Origin: Acidovorax sp. DW039
GTDB taxonomy: Bacteria > Pseudomonadota > Gammaproteobacteria > Burkholderiales > Burkholderiaceae_C
Reading direction: 5' to 3'
Length of the DNA: 64,000 bases
Assembly: GCF_037101375.1 (NCBI RefSeq)
Contig: NZ_AP029019.1
Span: 3,944,001-4,008,000, forward strand
Position 1 is the stretch's first letter. Each line of letters starts with the position of its first letter. Below, one piece after another: positions 8,666 through 17,802 of the stretch. The translations under genes were made by a program, and so were the position numbers. The notes beneath the pieces are model-generated. The model had not been told where the DNA came from, ran no database searches, and saw nothing but the letters and a program-made list of their open reading frames with translations.

Positions 8666-11431
8666 TCAGGCCAGCTTGCCGTGGCACTGCTTGTACTTTT
8701 TGCCACTGCCGCAGGGGCAGGGGTCGTTGCGCCCCACGCGCATGCCCTCAAAGCCCGAGTCGCCGGCCGCAGCACCAGCCACTTGGCCTTCTGCCGTAGT
8801 CTGCGCCTCGCCGGTTTCCGTGGGTGCAGTGTAGGTCACGTTGGTGATGCTCTCGGCACGGGCTTCCAGTTGCTGCGCAGCCTCGTCAAGCTGGGCTGGC
8901 GACTGAACCTGCACGGTCAGAAGGATGCGCGTCACTTCGTTCTTGACCTGATCGATCAGCTGGCGGAACAGCTCGAAAGCCTCGCGCTTGTATTCCTGCT
9001 TGGGCTGCTTCTGGGCATAACCACGCAGGTGGATGCCCTGGCGCAGATAGTCCAGCGCACTCAGGTGATCCCGCCAGTTCGAGTCAAAGCTCTGCAGCAA
9101 GACAGCGCGCTCAAACTGGGTGAAGTTCTCGCGGCCCACCAAGGCAACCTTGGCGTCGAAAGCAGCATGGGCCAGCTTGACGACACGCTCCAGAATGTCC
9201 TCGTCGGTGATGGACTCCGAGCCAGCGACCATTTCCTGCAGGGAAACGGCAATCTGCCACTCTTCGTTGAGCGCCTTCTCCAGCGCAGGCAAGTCCCACT
9301 GTTCCTCCACCGACTCTGCTGGCACATACTGGCGCACCAGATCGGTCATGCAGTCTTCGCGCATCGCGGCCAGCACATCCGACAGGTCAGTGGCATCCAG
9401 AATATCGTTGCGCTGCTGGTAGATGACCTTGCGCTGGTCATTTGCCACATCGTCGTATTCCAGCAGCTGCTTGCGGATGTCAAAGTTGCGAGCCTCCACC
9501 TTGCGCTGCGCAGATTCGATACTGCGAGTCACGATGCCAGCCTCGATCGCCTCACCGTCGGGCATCTTCAGGCGGTCCATGATGGCCTTGACCCGATCGC
9601 CCGCAAAAATGCGCATCAGCGAATCATCCAGACTCAGATAGAAGCGCGAAGAACCAGGGTCACCCTGACGACCGGAGCGACCACGCAACTGGTTGTCGAT
9701 ACGGCGTGACTCGTGGCGCTCGGTGGCAATGATGCGCAAACCACCCAGGGCCTTCACCTCTTCGTGGTCGGCCTTCCACTGGGCACGCAGTTGCTCAATC
9801 TGCGCATGGCGGGCAGCCTCGTCCAGAGACTCGTCCGCCTCGATGGCAGCCACCATCTTCTCGATATTGCCGCCCAGCACGATATCGGTACCACGACCGG
9901 CCATGTTGGTGGCGATGGTGATCATGCCCTTGCGACCCGCTTGGGCAACGATGTCGGCCTCGCGCGCATGCTGCTTGGCATTGAGCACCTGATGCGGCAA
10001 GCCTTCCTTGTTCAGGAGCTGGTCGATGATTTCAGAGTTTTCGATGGAGGTGGTCCCCACCAGCACTGGCTGACCACGCTCATGGCATTCACGGATGTCC
10101 TTGATGGCCGCCTCGTACTTTTCGCGCGTGGTCTTGTACACGCGGTCGAGCTGGTCGTCGCGCAGGCTTTGACGGTTGGGCGGAATGACCACGGTTTCGA
10201 GACCGTAGATTTCCTGAAATTCGTAGGCTTCCGTGTCTGCGGTACCCGTCATACCTGCCAGCTTGCTGTACAGGCGGAAGTAATTCTGGAACGTGATGGA
10301 GGCGAGTGTCTGGTTCTCGGCCTGGATGTTGACGCCTTCCTTGGCTTCCACAGCCTGATGCAAGCCCTCGCTCCAGCGGCGACCCGACATGAGGCGCCCC
10401 GTGAACTCGTCCACGATCACGATTTCACCGTTCTGCACCACATAGTGCTGGTCACGGTGGTAGAGATGCTGGGCACGCAAGGCTGCGTACAGGTGGTGCA
10501 TCAACGTGATGTTGGCGGGGTCGTAGAGCGATGCGCCTTCCGCTATCAACCCTTGGCTGGCCAGGATGCGCTCGGCGGACTCGTGCCCCTGCTCGGTCAG
10601 GAAGACCTGATGGCTCTTCTCGTCGAGTGTGAAATCTCCGGGCTTGATGATGCCTTCGCCTGTACGCGGATCGGCCTCGCCCTCCTGGCGCACCAGCAGG
10701 GGCACCACCTTGTTCATGGCGATGTACAGCGCGGTGTGGTCCTCAGCCTGGCCGCTGATGATCAGAGGGGTACGGGCTTCGTCGATCAGGATCGAGTCCA
10801 CCTCGTCAACGATGGCGTAGTTCAAGCCCCGCTGTACACGATCACCAGACTCGTAGACCATGTTGTCACGCAGGTAATCGAAGCCGTATTCGTTGTTCGT
10901 ACCGTAAGTGATGTCTGACTGATAGGCTGCCTGCTTTTCCTCGCGCGGCATGTTAGGCAGGTTAATACCCACCGTGAGCCCGAGGAAGTTGTACAGACGC
11001 CCCATCCATTGGGCATCGCGACTGGCAAGGTAATCGTTGACCGTCACCACGTGTACGCCCTTGCCCGAAAGGGCATTGAGGTACACAGGCAGCGTGGCTG
11101 TCAGCGTCTTACCCTCGCCCGTGCGCATCTCGGAAATCTTGCCGTAGTGCAAGGCCATCCCCCCGAGCATCTGTACATCGAAGTGGCGCATCTTCATGAT
11201 GCGCTTGGAGCCTTCGCGCACCACGGCAAAAGCCTCAGGCAGGATGGCATCCAGCGATTCGCCCTTGGCTACACGGTCTTTGAATTCCTGGGTCTTGGCA
11301 CGCAACGCATCGTCGCTGAGCTTCTCGTAGTCGGGTTCCATCGCATTGATGCGAGCAACCACTTTGCGATATTGCTTGAGAAGCCGGTCATTGCGACTGC
11401 CGAAAATTTTGGTGAGAAAGTTGGTGGCCAT
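8666..11431 (-). CDS. secA: Preprotein translocase ATPase SecA
   Basis: SecA is the motor ATPase that pushes unfolded preproteins through SecYEG. The 921-residue protein contains the N-terminal helicase-like domain with Walker [15 protein letters not shown], the DEVD-like box [16 protein letters not shown], and a preprotein cross-linking domain. The second nucleotide domain includes [15 protein letters not shown], and the C-terminal SecB/zinc-binding tail is [14 protein letters not shown]. All parts are intact. It begins at ATG 11431. Secretion context is strong: an M23 peptidase gene lies just upstream on the same strand. Confidence 0.98.
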   Translation of the reverse strand: MATNFLTKIFGSRNDRLLKQYRKVVARINAMEPDYEKLSDDALRAKTQEFKDRVAKGESLDAILPEAFAVVREGSKRIMKMRHFDVQMLGGMALHYGKISEMRTGEGKTLTATLPVYLNALSGKGVHVVTVNDYLASRDAQWMGRLYNFLGLTVGINLPNMPREEKQAAYQSDITYGTNNEYGFDYLRDNMVYESGDRVQRGLNYAIVDEVDSILIDEARTPLIISGQAEDHTALYIAMNKVVPLLVRQEGEADPRTGEGIIKPGDFTLDEKSHQVFLTEQGHESAERILASQGLIAEGASLYDPANITLMHHLYAALRAQHLYHRDQHYVVQNGEIVIVDEFTGRLMSGRRWSEGLHQAVEAKEGVNIQAENQTLASITFQNYFRLYSKLAGMTGTADTEAYEFQEIYGLETVVIPPNRQSLRDDQLDRVYKTTREKYEAAIKDIRECHERGQPVLVGTTSIENSEIIDQLLNKEGLPHQVLNAKQHAREADIVAQAGRKGMITIATNMAGRGTDIVLGGNIEKMVAAIEADESLDEAARHAQIEQLRAQWKADHEEVKALGGLRIIATERHESRRIDNQLRGRSGRQGDPGSSRFYLSLDDSLMRIFAGDRVKAIMDRLKMPDGEAIEAGIVTRSIESAQRKVEARNFDIRKQLLEYDDVANDQRKVIYQQRNDILDATDLSDVLAAMREDCMTDLVRQYVPAESVEEQWDLPALEKALNEEWQIAVSLQEMVAGSESITDEDILERVVKLAHAAFDAKVALVGRENFTQFERAVLLQSFDSNWRDHLSALDYLRQGIHLRGYAQKQPKQEYKREAFELFRQLIDQVKNEVTRILLTVQVQSPAQLDEAAQQLEARAESITNVTYTAPTETGEAQTTAEGQVAGAAAGDSGFEGMRVGRNDPCPCGSGKKYKQCHGKLA

Positions 11432-11559
11432 GCGAACAAGACCGTTCGCTGCGCCTCATGCGCCGTCGAACGACCGAAATCCCTAATAAGAATTGAATGC
11501 ATTTGGGTCCATCGCCTGGGAATGCAAGCACTCAGGCGAAGAACACCGGACGGAAGATT

Positions 11560-12543
11560 TTACCTGCCTGCAGCTGTGCGGCTTTGCTGAGCCACCACAG
11601 CACCTGCAGGTGTTGCTGCCGCAAGAGCATCTGCCTTGGCAGCGCCCGCGCTCAGAAACTTTTGCGGGTCTTGAAACACTCCCTGCACCAGCACCTCAAA
11701 GTGCAAGTGAGGCCCCGTGGATCGTCCCGTCGTACCCACCTCTGCGATCTTTTGCCCCCGCTTGACGAGGTCACCCTGTTTGACCAGCACTCGGGAGGCA
11801 TGGGCGTAGCGAGTCACCAATTGATTGCCGTGGTCAACCTCTACCATATTGCCGTACGCGGGATGAAATTCAGATGCAATGACCACCCCCCCCGCAGCCG
11901 CAAGAATGGGGGTTCCCGTGTCGGCCTGAAAATCAAGCCCGGTATGCAATGCTGACTGGCCAGTAAAGGGGTCCAGACGCCAACCGAAGGCGGAACCCGC
12001 CGGGCGACCAGTGACAGGGGCATGGGTGGGAATCATCTTCTTTCGGATGTGCTGGTCGAACAGCCGCGACTCCATCACAGTCATCCAATCAACACGCTGT
12101 GCGGTGATCTTTTCCAGATCGTCCAGCGTGGCCTGCAACTCCTCGAGTGACAGATTGCGAGCGCCAACCAGGACTCCTCCGCGGCCATCCGATTTGGGAA
12201 GGTCCGCTGGGGACATTCCAGCAAGACCCATGACCCGATCCCCAAGCGACTCCAGCTGGACCATGCGAGCCTGCATCTCCCCCACACGCTTGGCCATGGC
12301 ATCCAGGTTGGCGCGCATGAAACGATCTCGCTCGTCGAATTCATCCTTGACCACCAATTTGACCAATGCGCCAAACACAGGCCACCCTTCTCTCGCGCCT
12401 TTCAGGAATACCCAGTGGTACAAAAGCGCGGATCCAAGGAACATCACAACCAACAGCGAGGTGATCACCCCTACCAACCGCAAGCCTGACAGTCGTATGG
12501 AATGGGTACGGGCAGAACGAGCGTCCGTGATAATCAGTTGCAC
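11560..12543 (-). CDS. M23 family metallopeptidase (LytM-type peptidoglycan hydrolase)
   Basis: LytM/M23 peptidases cut peptide cross-links in peptidoglycan or activate amidases, in the periplasm. The protein begins at GTG 12543 (VQLIITDARSARTHS) with GGAG eight bases upstream; it is 327 residues. An N-terminal membrane helix (about residues 22-45) is followed by a long coiled region and the peptidase domain. The domain has the zinc-site motifs HTGLDFQADTGTP and HLHFEVLVQG, plus a second conserved His in RYAHAS. The catalytic ligands look intact, so it may be active rather than a degenerate EnvC/NlpD type. It sits upstream of secA, as in many Burkholderiales. Confidence 0.92.
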   Translation of the reverse strand: MQLIITDARSARTHSIRLSGLRLVGVITSLLVVMFLGSALLYHWVFLKGAREGWPVFGALVKLVVKDEFDERDRFMRANLDAMAKRVGEMQARMVQLESLGDRVMGLAGMSPADLPKSDGRGGVLVGARNLSLEELQATLDDLEKITAQRVDWMTVMESRLFDQHIRKKMIPTHAPVTGRPAGSAFGWRLDPFTGQSALHTGLDFQADTGTPILAAAGGVVIASEFHPAYGNMVEVDHGNQLVTRYAHASRVLVKQGDLVKRGQKIAEVGTTGRSTGPHLHFEVLVQGVFQDPQKFLSAGAAKADALAAATPAGAVVAQQSRTAAGR

Positions 12544-12564
12544 TAGGTTATCTCCATCCCCATC

Positions 12565-12885
12565 ATGGCTTATTACTCGACCCGCAGGCACCAAGCCATC
12601 AGTTTGCAACAAGCCAGCGCCGAATCCCCCACACTGGCCAAACTTGCGGCATTGACCCAAGACTCCAGCCAAAGACTCAAGGCTATCGAGCCCCTCATCC
12701 CGCCGGGCTTGCGCGACACCATTCAAGCGGGCCCCATAGAAGGTACCAGCTGGTGCCTGCTGGTCAAAAGCAATTCCGCAGCAGCCAAGCTGCGCCAGCT
12801 TGTGCCAGCATTACTGGCACATCTACGAGTCAAGGGGTGGGAGATTAACTCGATTCGGCTGAAAGTTCAAACTAGCGTGTGTTGA
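12565..12885 (+). CDS. DUF721/DciA-like small protein
   Basis: This 106-residue protein resembles the DUF721 (DciA-related) domain, with the pattern RLKAIEPLIPPGLRDTIQAG followed by a beta-rich WCLLVKSNSAAAKLRQLVPALL segment. DciA proteins load the replicative helicase DnaB in bacteria without DnaC. Whether this short protein does so cannot be judged from sequence. It is divergent from the M23 peptidase gene, with only 21 bp between the two start codons, so their promoters must overlap or lie within the genes. The same small gene next to the M23-secA pair is common in betaproteobacteria. Confidence 0.65.
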   Translation: MAYYSTRRHQAISLQQASAESPTLAKLAALTQDSSQRLKAIEPLIPPGLRDTIQAGPIEGTSWCLLVKSNSAAAKLRQLVPALLAHLRVKGWEINSIRLKVQTSVC

Positions 12886-12905
12886 ACTACCGAATGAGAA
12901 GAATT

Positions 12906-12981
12906 TGGTGCCGGTTGTCGGAATCGAACTGACGACCTACCGCTTACAAGGCGGGTGCTCTACCAACTGAGCTAAACCGGC
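12906..12981 (-). tRNA. tRNA-Thr (anticodon UGU)
   Basis: The minus strand folds into a complete 76-base cloverleaf. The acceptor stem is GCCGGTT/AACCGGC, with D-arm GCTC...GAGC, anticodon loop CTTGTAA (anticodon TGT), T-arm GTCAG-TTCGATT-CCGAC, and an encoded 3' CCA. The overall form is like E. coli thrU. The anticodon stem CCCGC/GCGGT has a C-U mismatch at its outermost pair (27-43). Confidence 0.96.
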
Positions 12982-13028
12982 GAAGCCCGCATTCTATACC
13001 GAAAAATCGGGCCCCAGAGAAAAAACTG

Positions 13029-13553
13029 CTATTTCACGCGTTTTAGTGCCGGGCGACCGCCAGCACCAGAGGGTGGACGAGGCCCGACCCCCTCCCCGCC
13101 ATCGGCATCGCTACCTGTCGACGGCACCAATTGCACCACGCGGTCATCACCACCTGATTCTGACGATTCCGAAGCGGTGGCAGACGCGGGCAGCGTATCA
13201 GACACCAATGAGGAAGGGCTGACCAGATTATCTGCAGGCGGCGGAAACGCCATGCCCTGCCCGTTCTCACGCGCATAGATAGCGATCACGCGCCCCACAG
13301 GCACCATGATGTCGCGCGGCTTTCCACCAAAGCGGGCTTTGAATTCAATGAAATCATTGCCCAACTGCAACGCACTTGTGGCGTCGTAGCTGATGTTCAA
13401 AACGATCTCGCCGTTTGACACGAACTCACGAGGAACCTGCACAGAATCATCTACCCGCACAGCAATGTAGGGCGTAAACCCATTGTCTGTGCACCATTCG
13501 TAAAGGGCACGGATCAGATAGGGGCGCGTGGAGGTCGATTCCTGAGCATTCAT
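13029..13553 (-). CDS. sspB: ClpXP protease specificity-enhancing factor SspB
   Basis: SspB is an adaptor that delivers ssrA-tagged polypeptides to the ClpXP protease. The N-terminal substrate-binding domain has the family pattern STRPYLIRALYEWCTDNGFTPY and GEIVLNISYDAT. A long flexible Pro/Ser-rich linker (from about residue 105) leads to the short C-terminal ClpX-binding motif GRPALKRVK. ATG 13553 is chosen; an in-frame TTG two codons upstream is less likely. It lies 43 bp downstream of sspA, the usual pair. Length (174 residues) is normal for the group. Confidence 0.95.
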   Translation of the reverse strand: MNAQESTSTRPYLIRALYEWCTDNGFTPYIAVRVDDSVQVPREFVSNGEIVLNISYDATSALQLGNDFIEFKARFGGKPRDIMVPVGRVIAIYARENGQGMAFPPPADNLVSPSSLVSDTLPASATASESSESGGDDRVVQLVPSTGSDADGGEGVGPRPPSGAGGRPALKRVK

Positions 13554-13596
13554 AGGCAAGAGCAGTCTCTCTGGTGAAAAGCTTGGGGAAAGGCGC

Positions 13597-14208
13597 TTAC
13601 TTGCGCATTACCTTCTCGGACGGAGTGAGCGCCTCGATGTAAGCAGGGCGAGAGAAGATGCGCTCTGCATACTTCAGCAAGGGGGCAGCATTCTTGCTCA
13701 GTTCAATACCGTAGTAATCCAGACGCCACAGCAGCGGAGCGATGGCGACATCAAGCATGGAGAAATTGTCGCCCAACATGTACTTGTTCTTCAGGAACAC
13801 GGGGGCCAGTTGTGTCAGGCGATCGCGGATGTGGGCACGCGCCTTTTCCAGAGCTTTCTCGTTGCCTTTGGTGGCACGGGACTCCAGCGTGTTGACGTGC
13901 ACAAAGAGTTCTTTTTCAAAATTGAGCAGGAACAGACGCACGCGCGCACGATCAACCGGGTCACCGGGCATGAGCTGGGGGTGCGGGAAGCGCTCGTCAA
14001 TGTATTCATTGATGATGTTCGACTCATAGAGGATGAGATCACGCTCCACCAGGATGGGAACCTGCCCATAGGGGTTCATCACACTGATGTCTTCTGGCTT
14101 GTTGTACAGATCCACATCGCGGATTTCAAAGTCCATGCCCTTCTCGAACAAGACGAAACGGCAGCGATGAGAAAAGGGGCAGGTCGTACCCGAATAAAGC
14201 ACCATCAT
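13597..14208 (-). CDS. sspA: Stringent starvation protein A (GST fold)
   Basis: SspA is a glutathione-transferase-fold protein that binds RNA polymerase and alters promoter use under starvation and stress; it lacks GST activity in E. coli. The 203-residue protein has a thioredoxin-like N-terminal domain (MVLYSGTTCPFSHRCRFVLFEKG, split here for clarity around TCPFSHRC), the motif NPYGQVPILVERDLILYESN, and a helical C-terminal domain. It is upstream of sspB and downstream of petC, separated from petC by two hairpins. ATG 14208 or the adjacent ATG codon is the start. Confidence 0.94.
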   Translation of the reverse strand: MMVLYSGTTCPFSHRCRFVLFEKGMDFEIRDVDLYNKPEDISVMNPYGQVPILVERDLILYESNIINEYIDERFPHPQLMPGDPVDRARVRLFLLNFEKELFVHVNTLESRATKGNEKALEKARAHIRDRLTQLAPVFLKNKYMLGDNFSMLDVAIAPLLWRLDYYGIELSKNAAPLLKYAERIFSRPAYIEALTPSEKVMRK

Positions 14209-14232
14209 GGTGAGAGACTCCTAAAAATCAAA

Positions 14233-14261
14233 AGAGTGGGACACGCCAAAGCGCCCACTCT
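14233..14261. other. Hairpin in the sspA leader
   Basis: An 8-bp perfect inverted repeat, AGAGTGGG at 14233-14240 and CCCACTCT at 14254-14261, has a 13-base loop. It lies between the pet terminator and the sspA start (14208). It could act in the 5' leader of sspA or add to termination of the pet transcript. Confidence 0.45.
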
Positions 14262-14263
14262 GT

Positions 14264-14304
14264 CAAAAAAATTCCGCGAGATTCCCAGACGGGAACCCGC
14301 GGAA
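14264..14304 (-). terminator. Rho-independent terminator of the petABC operon
   Basis: On the minus strand, eleven bases after the petC stop, a long hairpin forms: outer stem TTCCGCG/CGCGGAA (14298-14304 with 14272-14278) and inner stem GGGAA/TTCCC with a 4-base loop. It is followed by a run of seven U (complement of 14265-14271). Confidence 0.85.
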
Positions 14305-14314
14305 GATCAGCGAA

Positions 14315-15073
14315 TTATTTGACGTCTTTCCAGAAAGACGCATTCAGACGCCATGCGATGACGATGAAGATGCCGAGGAAAATCAGCACCAGCACGCCAA
14401 CACGGATACGTGTGTTCTGGGCGGGCTCGGCCATCCACTGCATGTAGTTCACCAAGTCGCCCACCGCCTGATCGTACTGGACAGGAGTCAACTTGCCCGG
14501 TGTGACCTGTTCCCAACCTTTAAGGATATGGGTCTTTTGCCCGTGACTTTCATGTTCTTCAAAGATCGGGCGACGCTCGCCTTGCAGTTCCCACAGCACA
14601 TGGGGCATACCCACGTTCGGGAACACCAGGTTGTTCCAACCGGTCAGCTTGGCGTCGTCCCGATAGTAAGTGCGCAGGTAGGTGTAGAGATAGTCCGCAC
14701 CAGAACCTGCGGAGCTTGCACGCGAGCGGGCAATCACCGTCAGATCAGGAGGATTGGCACCAAACCAAGCCTTGGCCTGCTTCGGATCTATCGCAGACTT
14801 CATCGTCTCGCCCACCTTATCGGTGGTGAACAGCAGATTGTCCTTGATTTGCTGATCTGTCAGGCCAATGTCCTTCAAACGGTTGAACCGCATGAAGGCA
14901 GCCGAGTGGCAATTCAGACAGTAATTGACGAACAGCTTCGCGCCGTTTTGCAGGGAAGCCAGATCGTTGGTTTTGACAGGAGCCTTGTCCAGCGGAACAC
15001 CGCCGCCAGAAGCGAATGCAGAACCAGCCACCAAGCCCAGCGCTGCCACCATCGTGAGAATCAGTTTCTTCAT
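14315..15073 (-). CDS. petC: Cytochrome c1 of the bc1 complex
   Basis: Cytochrome c1 carries electrons from the Rieske protein to soluble cytochrome c in complex III. The 252-residue protein has a cleavable signal peptide (LILTMVAALGLVAGSAFASG), the haem c site CLNCHSAAFMRF at about residues 54-58, and a distal Met candidate in the PNVGMPHVLWE segment. A C-terminal membrane anchor (VLVLIFLGIFIVIAW) follows. It is the last gene of petA-petB-petC and ends 11 bases before a strong terminator. Confidence 0.97.
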   Translation of the reverse strand: MKKLILTMVAALGLVAGSAFASGGGVPLDKAPVKTNDLASLQNGAKLFVNYCLNCHSAAFMRFNRLKDIGLTDQQIKDNLLFTTDKVGETMKSAIDPKQAKAWFGANPPDLTVIARSRASSAGSGADYLYTYLRTYYRDDAKLTGWNNLVFPNVGMPHVLWELQGERRPIFEEHESHGQKTHILKGWEQVTPGKLTPVQYDQAVGDLVNYMQWMAEPAQNTRIRVGVLVLIFLGIFIVIAWRLNASFWKDVK

Positions 15074-15091
15074 TGTTCTTATCTCCTGGTG

Positions 15092-16504
15092 TCAGTGAGC
15101 AACGTAGGTAACGCGATCAGGAACGGGCTTGGTCTCGCCCACACGGCTCCACCAAGGCATCAGCAGGAAAAAGCCGAAGTAGAACAGCGTACCGACCTGG
15201 GACACACGCTCACCCATGGGAGAAGGTGGCTGCACACCGAGGTAACCCAGAATCAGGAAGTTGATCACGAAAGCGCCATACAGGTACTTATGCCAGTCTG
15301 GGCGATATCGAATCGATTTGACGGGGCTGAAATCCAGCCATGGCAAGAAGAACAGGATGATGACCGCGCCACCCATCACCACAACGCCCCAGAACTTGGC
15401 ATCAATCGCCAGCATGAGCGCAATGACAACCACAGCGGCACCTGCAATCACAGGCTTGAAGATCGCAGGCAGTTGAGCTTTGAAAATACCAAACAGAGCG
15501 CCCAAGCCAACGCAAGCGATCAGCGCGTACATCATTTCGCTGGTGATGGCACGCAGCATCGAATAGAAAGGCGTGAAGTACCAGACAGGGGCAATGTGCA
15601 GCGGCGTGACCAGCGGATCAGCCGGGATGAAGTTGTTGTACTCCAGGAAGTAGCCGCCAAACTCAGGCGCGAAGAACACCACTGCAGAGAACACCGTCAG
15701 GAACACCGAAACGCCAAAAATATCGTGCACGGTGTAGTAAGGATGGAAAGGAACGCCATCCAAAGGCTTGCCCTTCGCGTCGCGCGGAGCATTAGGGCCC
15801 TTGATTTCCACGCCATCTGGGTTGTTAGAGCCCACATCATGCAAGGCCAGCAAGTGAGCCACCACCAGGCCCAGCAGCACCAGCGGCACAGCAATCACGT
15901 GGAAGCTGAAAAAGCGGTTCAGCGTAGCGTCGCCCACCACAAAATCACCGCGGATCAGCAACGCCAGATCGGGACCAATGAATGGGATGGCTGCAAACAG
16001 GTTCACGATCACCTGCGCACCCCAGTACGACATCTGGCCCCAGGGAAGCAGGTAGCCCATGAAGGCTTCGGCCATCAGGCACAGGAAGATCGCGCAGCCA
16101 AAGATCCAGACCAGTTCGCGCGGTTTGCGGTACGAGCCGTAAATCAGGCCACGGAACATGTGCAGGTAAACCACCACAAAGAAGGCCGAGGCACCCGTGG
16201 AGTGCATGTAACGGATCAGCCATCCCCAAGGCACGTCGCGCATGATGTATTCCACCGAAGCGAACGCCAGGTTGGCGTCGGGCTTGTAGTGCATCACGAG
16301 GAAGATGCCGGTCACGATCTGGATCACCAGCACCAAGAGTGCCAGGGAACCGAAGATGTACCAGAAGTTGAAGTTTTTCGGAGCGTAGTACTCCGACATG
16401 TGCACGCGGTAGGCATCAAACGCCGTGGGAAACCGGTTTTCAAACCAGTTCGTCAGCTTGGCGGTGGCCGATGCGTTGGGGGAGATTTCCTTGAATTCAG
16501 CCAT
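15092..16504 (-). CDS. petB: Cytochrome b of the bc1 complex
   Basis: Cytochrome b holds two b-type haems and the quinol oxidation and quinone reduction sites of complex III. The 470-residue protein has the usual eight or more membrane helices, the haem ligand histidines in HYKPDANLAF/RYMHSTGASAFF and FSFHVIAVP/VVAHLLALHDVG, and the PEWY-like quinol site PVWYFTPFY. Length indicates a fused cytochrome b (N and C parts together), typical of proteobacteria. It lies 11 bp after petA and 18 bp before petC. Confidence 0.97.
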   Translation of the reverse strand: MAEFKEISPNASATAKLTNWFENRFPTAFDAYRVHMSEYYAPKNFNFWYIFGSLALLVLVIQIVTGIFLVMHYKPDANLAFASVEYIMRDVPWGWLIRYMHSTGASAFFVVVYLHMFRGLIYGSYRKPRELVWIFGCAIFLCLMAEAFMGYLLPWGQMSYWGAQVIVNLFAAIPFIGPDLALLIRGDFVVGDATLNRFFSFHVIAVPLVLLGLVVAHLLALHDVGSNNPDGVEIKGPNAPRDAKGKPLDGVPFHPYYTVHDIFGVSVFLTVFSAVVFFAPEFGGYFLEYNNFIPADPLVTPLHIAPVWYFTPFYSMLRAITSEMMYALIACVGLGALFGIFKAQLPAIFKPVIAGAAVVVIALMLAIDAKFWGVVVMGGAVIILFFLPWLDFSPVKSIRYRPDWHKYLYGAFVINFLILGYLGVQPPSPMGERVSQVGTLFYFGFFLLMPWWSRVGETKPVPDRVTYVAH

Positions 16505-16515
16505 GTTGTGCTACC

Positions 16516-17112
16516 TCAAGCCTTCTTGTCTTCACCGATCAGCAGCCGCGAATCGGACAGGTACATGTGGGGCGGGATTTCCAGGTTGTCTGGCGCAGGC
16601 TTGTTTTTGAACACGCGGCCAGCGACGTCGAACGTGGAGCCGTGGCAGGCGCACAGGAAGCCGCCATTCCAGTCGTCCGGCAGCGAGGGCTGAGGGCCAG
16701 TCTGGAACTTGTCGCCCGGCGAGCAACCCAAGTGGGTGCAGATACCGACGCAAACGAGAATTTCGGGCTTGATGGAGCGGTGCTGATTCTTGGCGTACTC
16801 CGGGGTCGGATACGTCTTGCGATCAGACTTGGGATCGGCCACCTGAGGATCGGTTTTGGCCAGCGATGCCACCTGCTCCGGAGTGCGACGGAGAATCCAG
16901 ACCGGCTTGCCCCGCCATTCAACGGTCAGTTTTTCACCGGGTTGCAAGGCAGAGATATCCACCTCTACCGCAGCGCCCGCTGCTTTGGCTTTTTCCGAAG
17001 GCTGAAAACTGCTGACGAAGGGCACGGCTACTGCCACCCCTCCCGCAGCACCAGCGCATCCGGACGCAATCAGCCACGTCCGTTTGCTGGTGTCGACTGG
17101 TGTGTCACTCAT
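16516..17112 (-). CDS. petA: Rieske iron-sulfur subunit of the bc1 complex
   Basis: This is the high-potential 2Fe-2S protein of complex III. The 198-residue protein has an N-terminal twin-arginine-like/membrane segment (TSKRTWLIASGCAGAAGGV) and the cluster ligands in CTHLGCSP and CACHGSTFD, with a proline-containing loop following. The export signal is of Tat type in this family, and tatABC lies 5 kb away in this window. It is the first gene of petABC. Confidence 0.97.
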   Translation of the reverse strand: MSDTPVDTSKRTWLIASGCAGAAGGVAVAVPFVSSFQPSEKAKAAGAAVEVDISALQPGEKLTVEWRGKPVWILRRTPEQVASLAKTDPQVADPKSDRKTYPTPEYAKNQHRSIKPEILVCVGICTHLGCSPGDKFQTGPQPSLPDDWNGGFLCACHGSTFDVAGRVFKNKPAPDNLEIPPHMYLSDSRLLIGEDKKA

Positions 17113-17317
17113 GGGGATCCTCGGTATACATCGCTATGTTGGGGTCAGCCGCGAATTGTAGCGGAGTGAAATCTCGTAACTACTAGGGAGAAGCGCGCGC
17201 AAAACGCCCCGATGACCGCTCTTAATGGTTAATACTGAGCCCGTGTTGCCCAGATAATGCGGTTTTCAAAGCACGCTGGACGAATTTGTCTGCCAATTCA
17301 CAAAAAGGGAAGCAAAC

Positions 17318-17752
17318 ATGACATTCATCAAAGAATTTCGAGAATTCGCCATCAAGGGTAATGTGATCGATCTCGCAGTGGGTGTGATCATCGGCGGCGC
17401 GTTCGGAAAGATTGTGGATTCCGTGGTGGCCGACCTCATCATGCCGGTCGTCGGGCTGGTATTTGGCAAGCTGGATTTCTCGAATCTTTTCCTGGTTCTC
17501 GGTAATGTGCCACCAGGGACCGCCATGACTCTGGACGGATTGCGCAAAGCAGGTGTACCGGTGTTCGCCTACGGTAATTTCCTCACCGTCGCGGTGAATT
17601 TCATTATTCTGGCGTTCATCATTTTCATGATGATCAAACAAATCAACAGGCTCAAGCGCGAAACCACGGCAGCACCAGCACCCGCTGCGCCCGCTCCCAC
17701 CCCGGAAGACATCGTGCTCCTGCGCGAGATCCGGGACAGCCTCAAGCGCTAA
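17318..17752 (+). CDS. mscL: Large-conductance mechanosensitive channel MscL
   Basis: MscL forms a homopentameric pore that opens on membrane tension to release solutes during hypo-osmotic shock. The 144-residue protein begins [20 protein letters not shown] with helix TM1 and [20 protein letters not shown]2 is [15 protein letters not shown]. The C-terminal helix, after an Ala/Pro stretch, reads [16 protein letters not shown], the family's bundle helix. An AAAGGGAAG ribosome binding site lies about nine bases before ATG 17318. Confidence 0.97.
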   Translation: MTFIKEFREFAIKGNVIDLAVGVIIGGAFGKIVDSVVADLIMPVVGLVFGKLDFSNLFLVLGNVPPGTAMTLDGLRKAGVPVFAYGNFLTVAVNFIILAFIIFMMIKQINRLKRETTAAPAPAAPAPTPEDIVLLREIRDSLKR

Positions 17753-17773
17753 AAAAATAGTCGAGCGACAAGG

Positions 17774-17797
17774 GCCGCTGATGCCAAAATCAGCGGC
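17774..17797. terminator. Hairpin between convergent mscL and pdxA
   Basis: A 9-bp perfect inverted repeat GCCGCTGAT/ATCAGCGGC with a 6-base loop lies 22 bp after the mscL stop and 6 bp after the pdxA stop on the other strand. The U-tract is weak in both directions, so it may be a partial bidirectional terminator. Confidence 0.5.
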
Positions 17798-17802
17798 TTG
17801 GT

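Noticed and set aside
7372..8799. A 475-codon open frame opposite argJ
   Set aside because: Antisense shadow of argJ; His/Gly/Arg-rich with no recognised motif.
9713..10918. A 401-codon open frame opposite secA
   Set aside because: Antisense to the conserved SecA core; no start signal or family pattern.
12906..12981. tRNA-Thr as an attachment site for an integrated element
   Set aside because: No integrase gene lies beside it and no second copy of its 3' end was seen in the window.
14528..16693. A 721-codon open frame on the plus strand opposite petC and petB
   Set aside because: It lies antisense to clear bc1 genes, is rich in His, Gln and Arg as expected from the reverse reading of GC-rich codons, lacks a ribosome binding site and matches no family.
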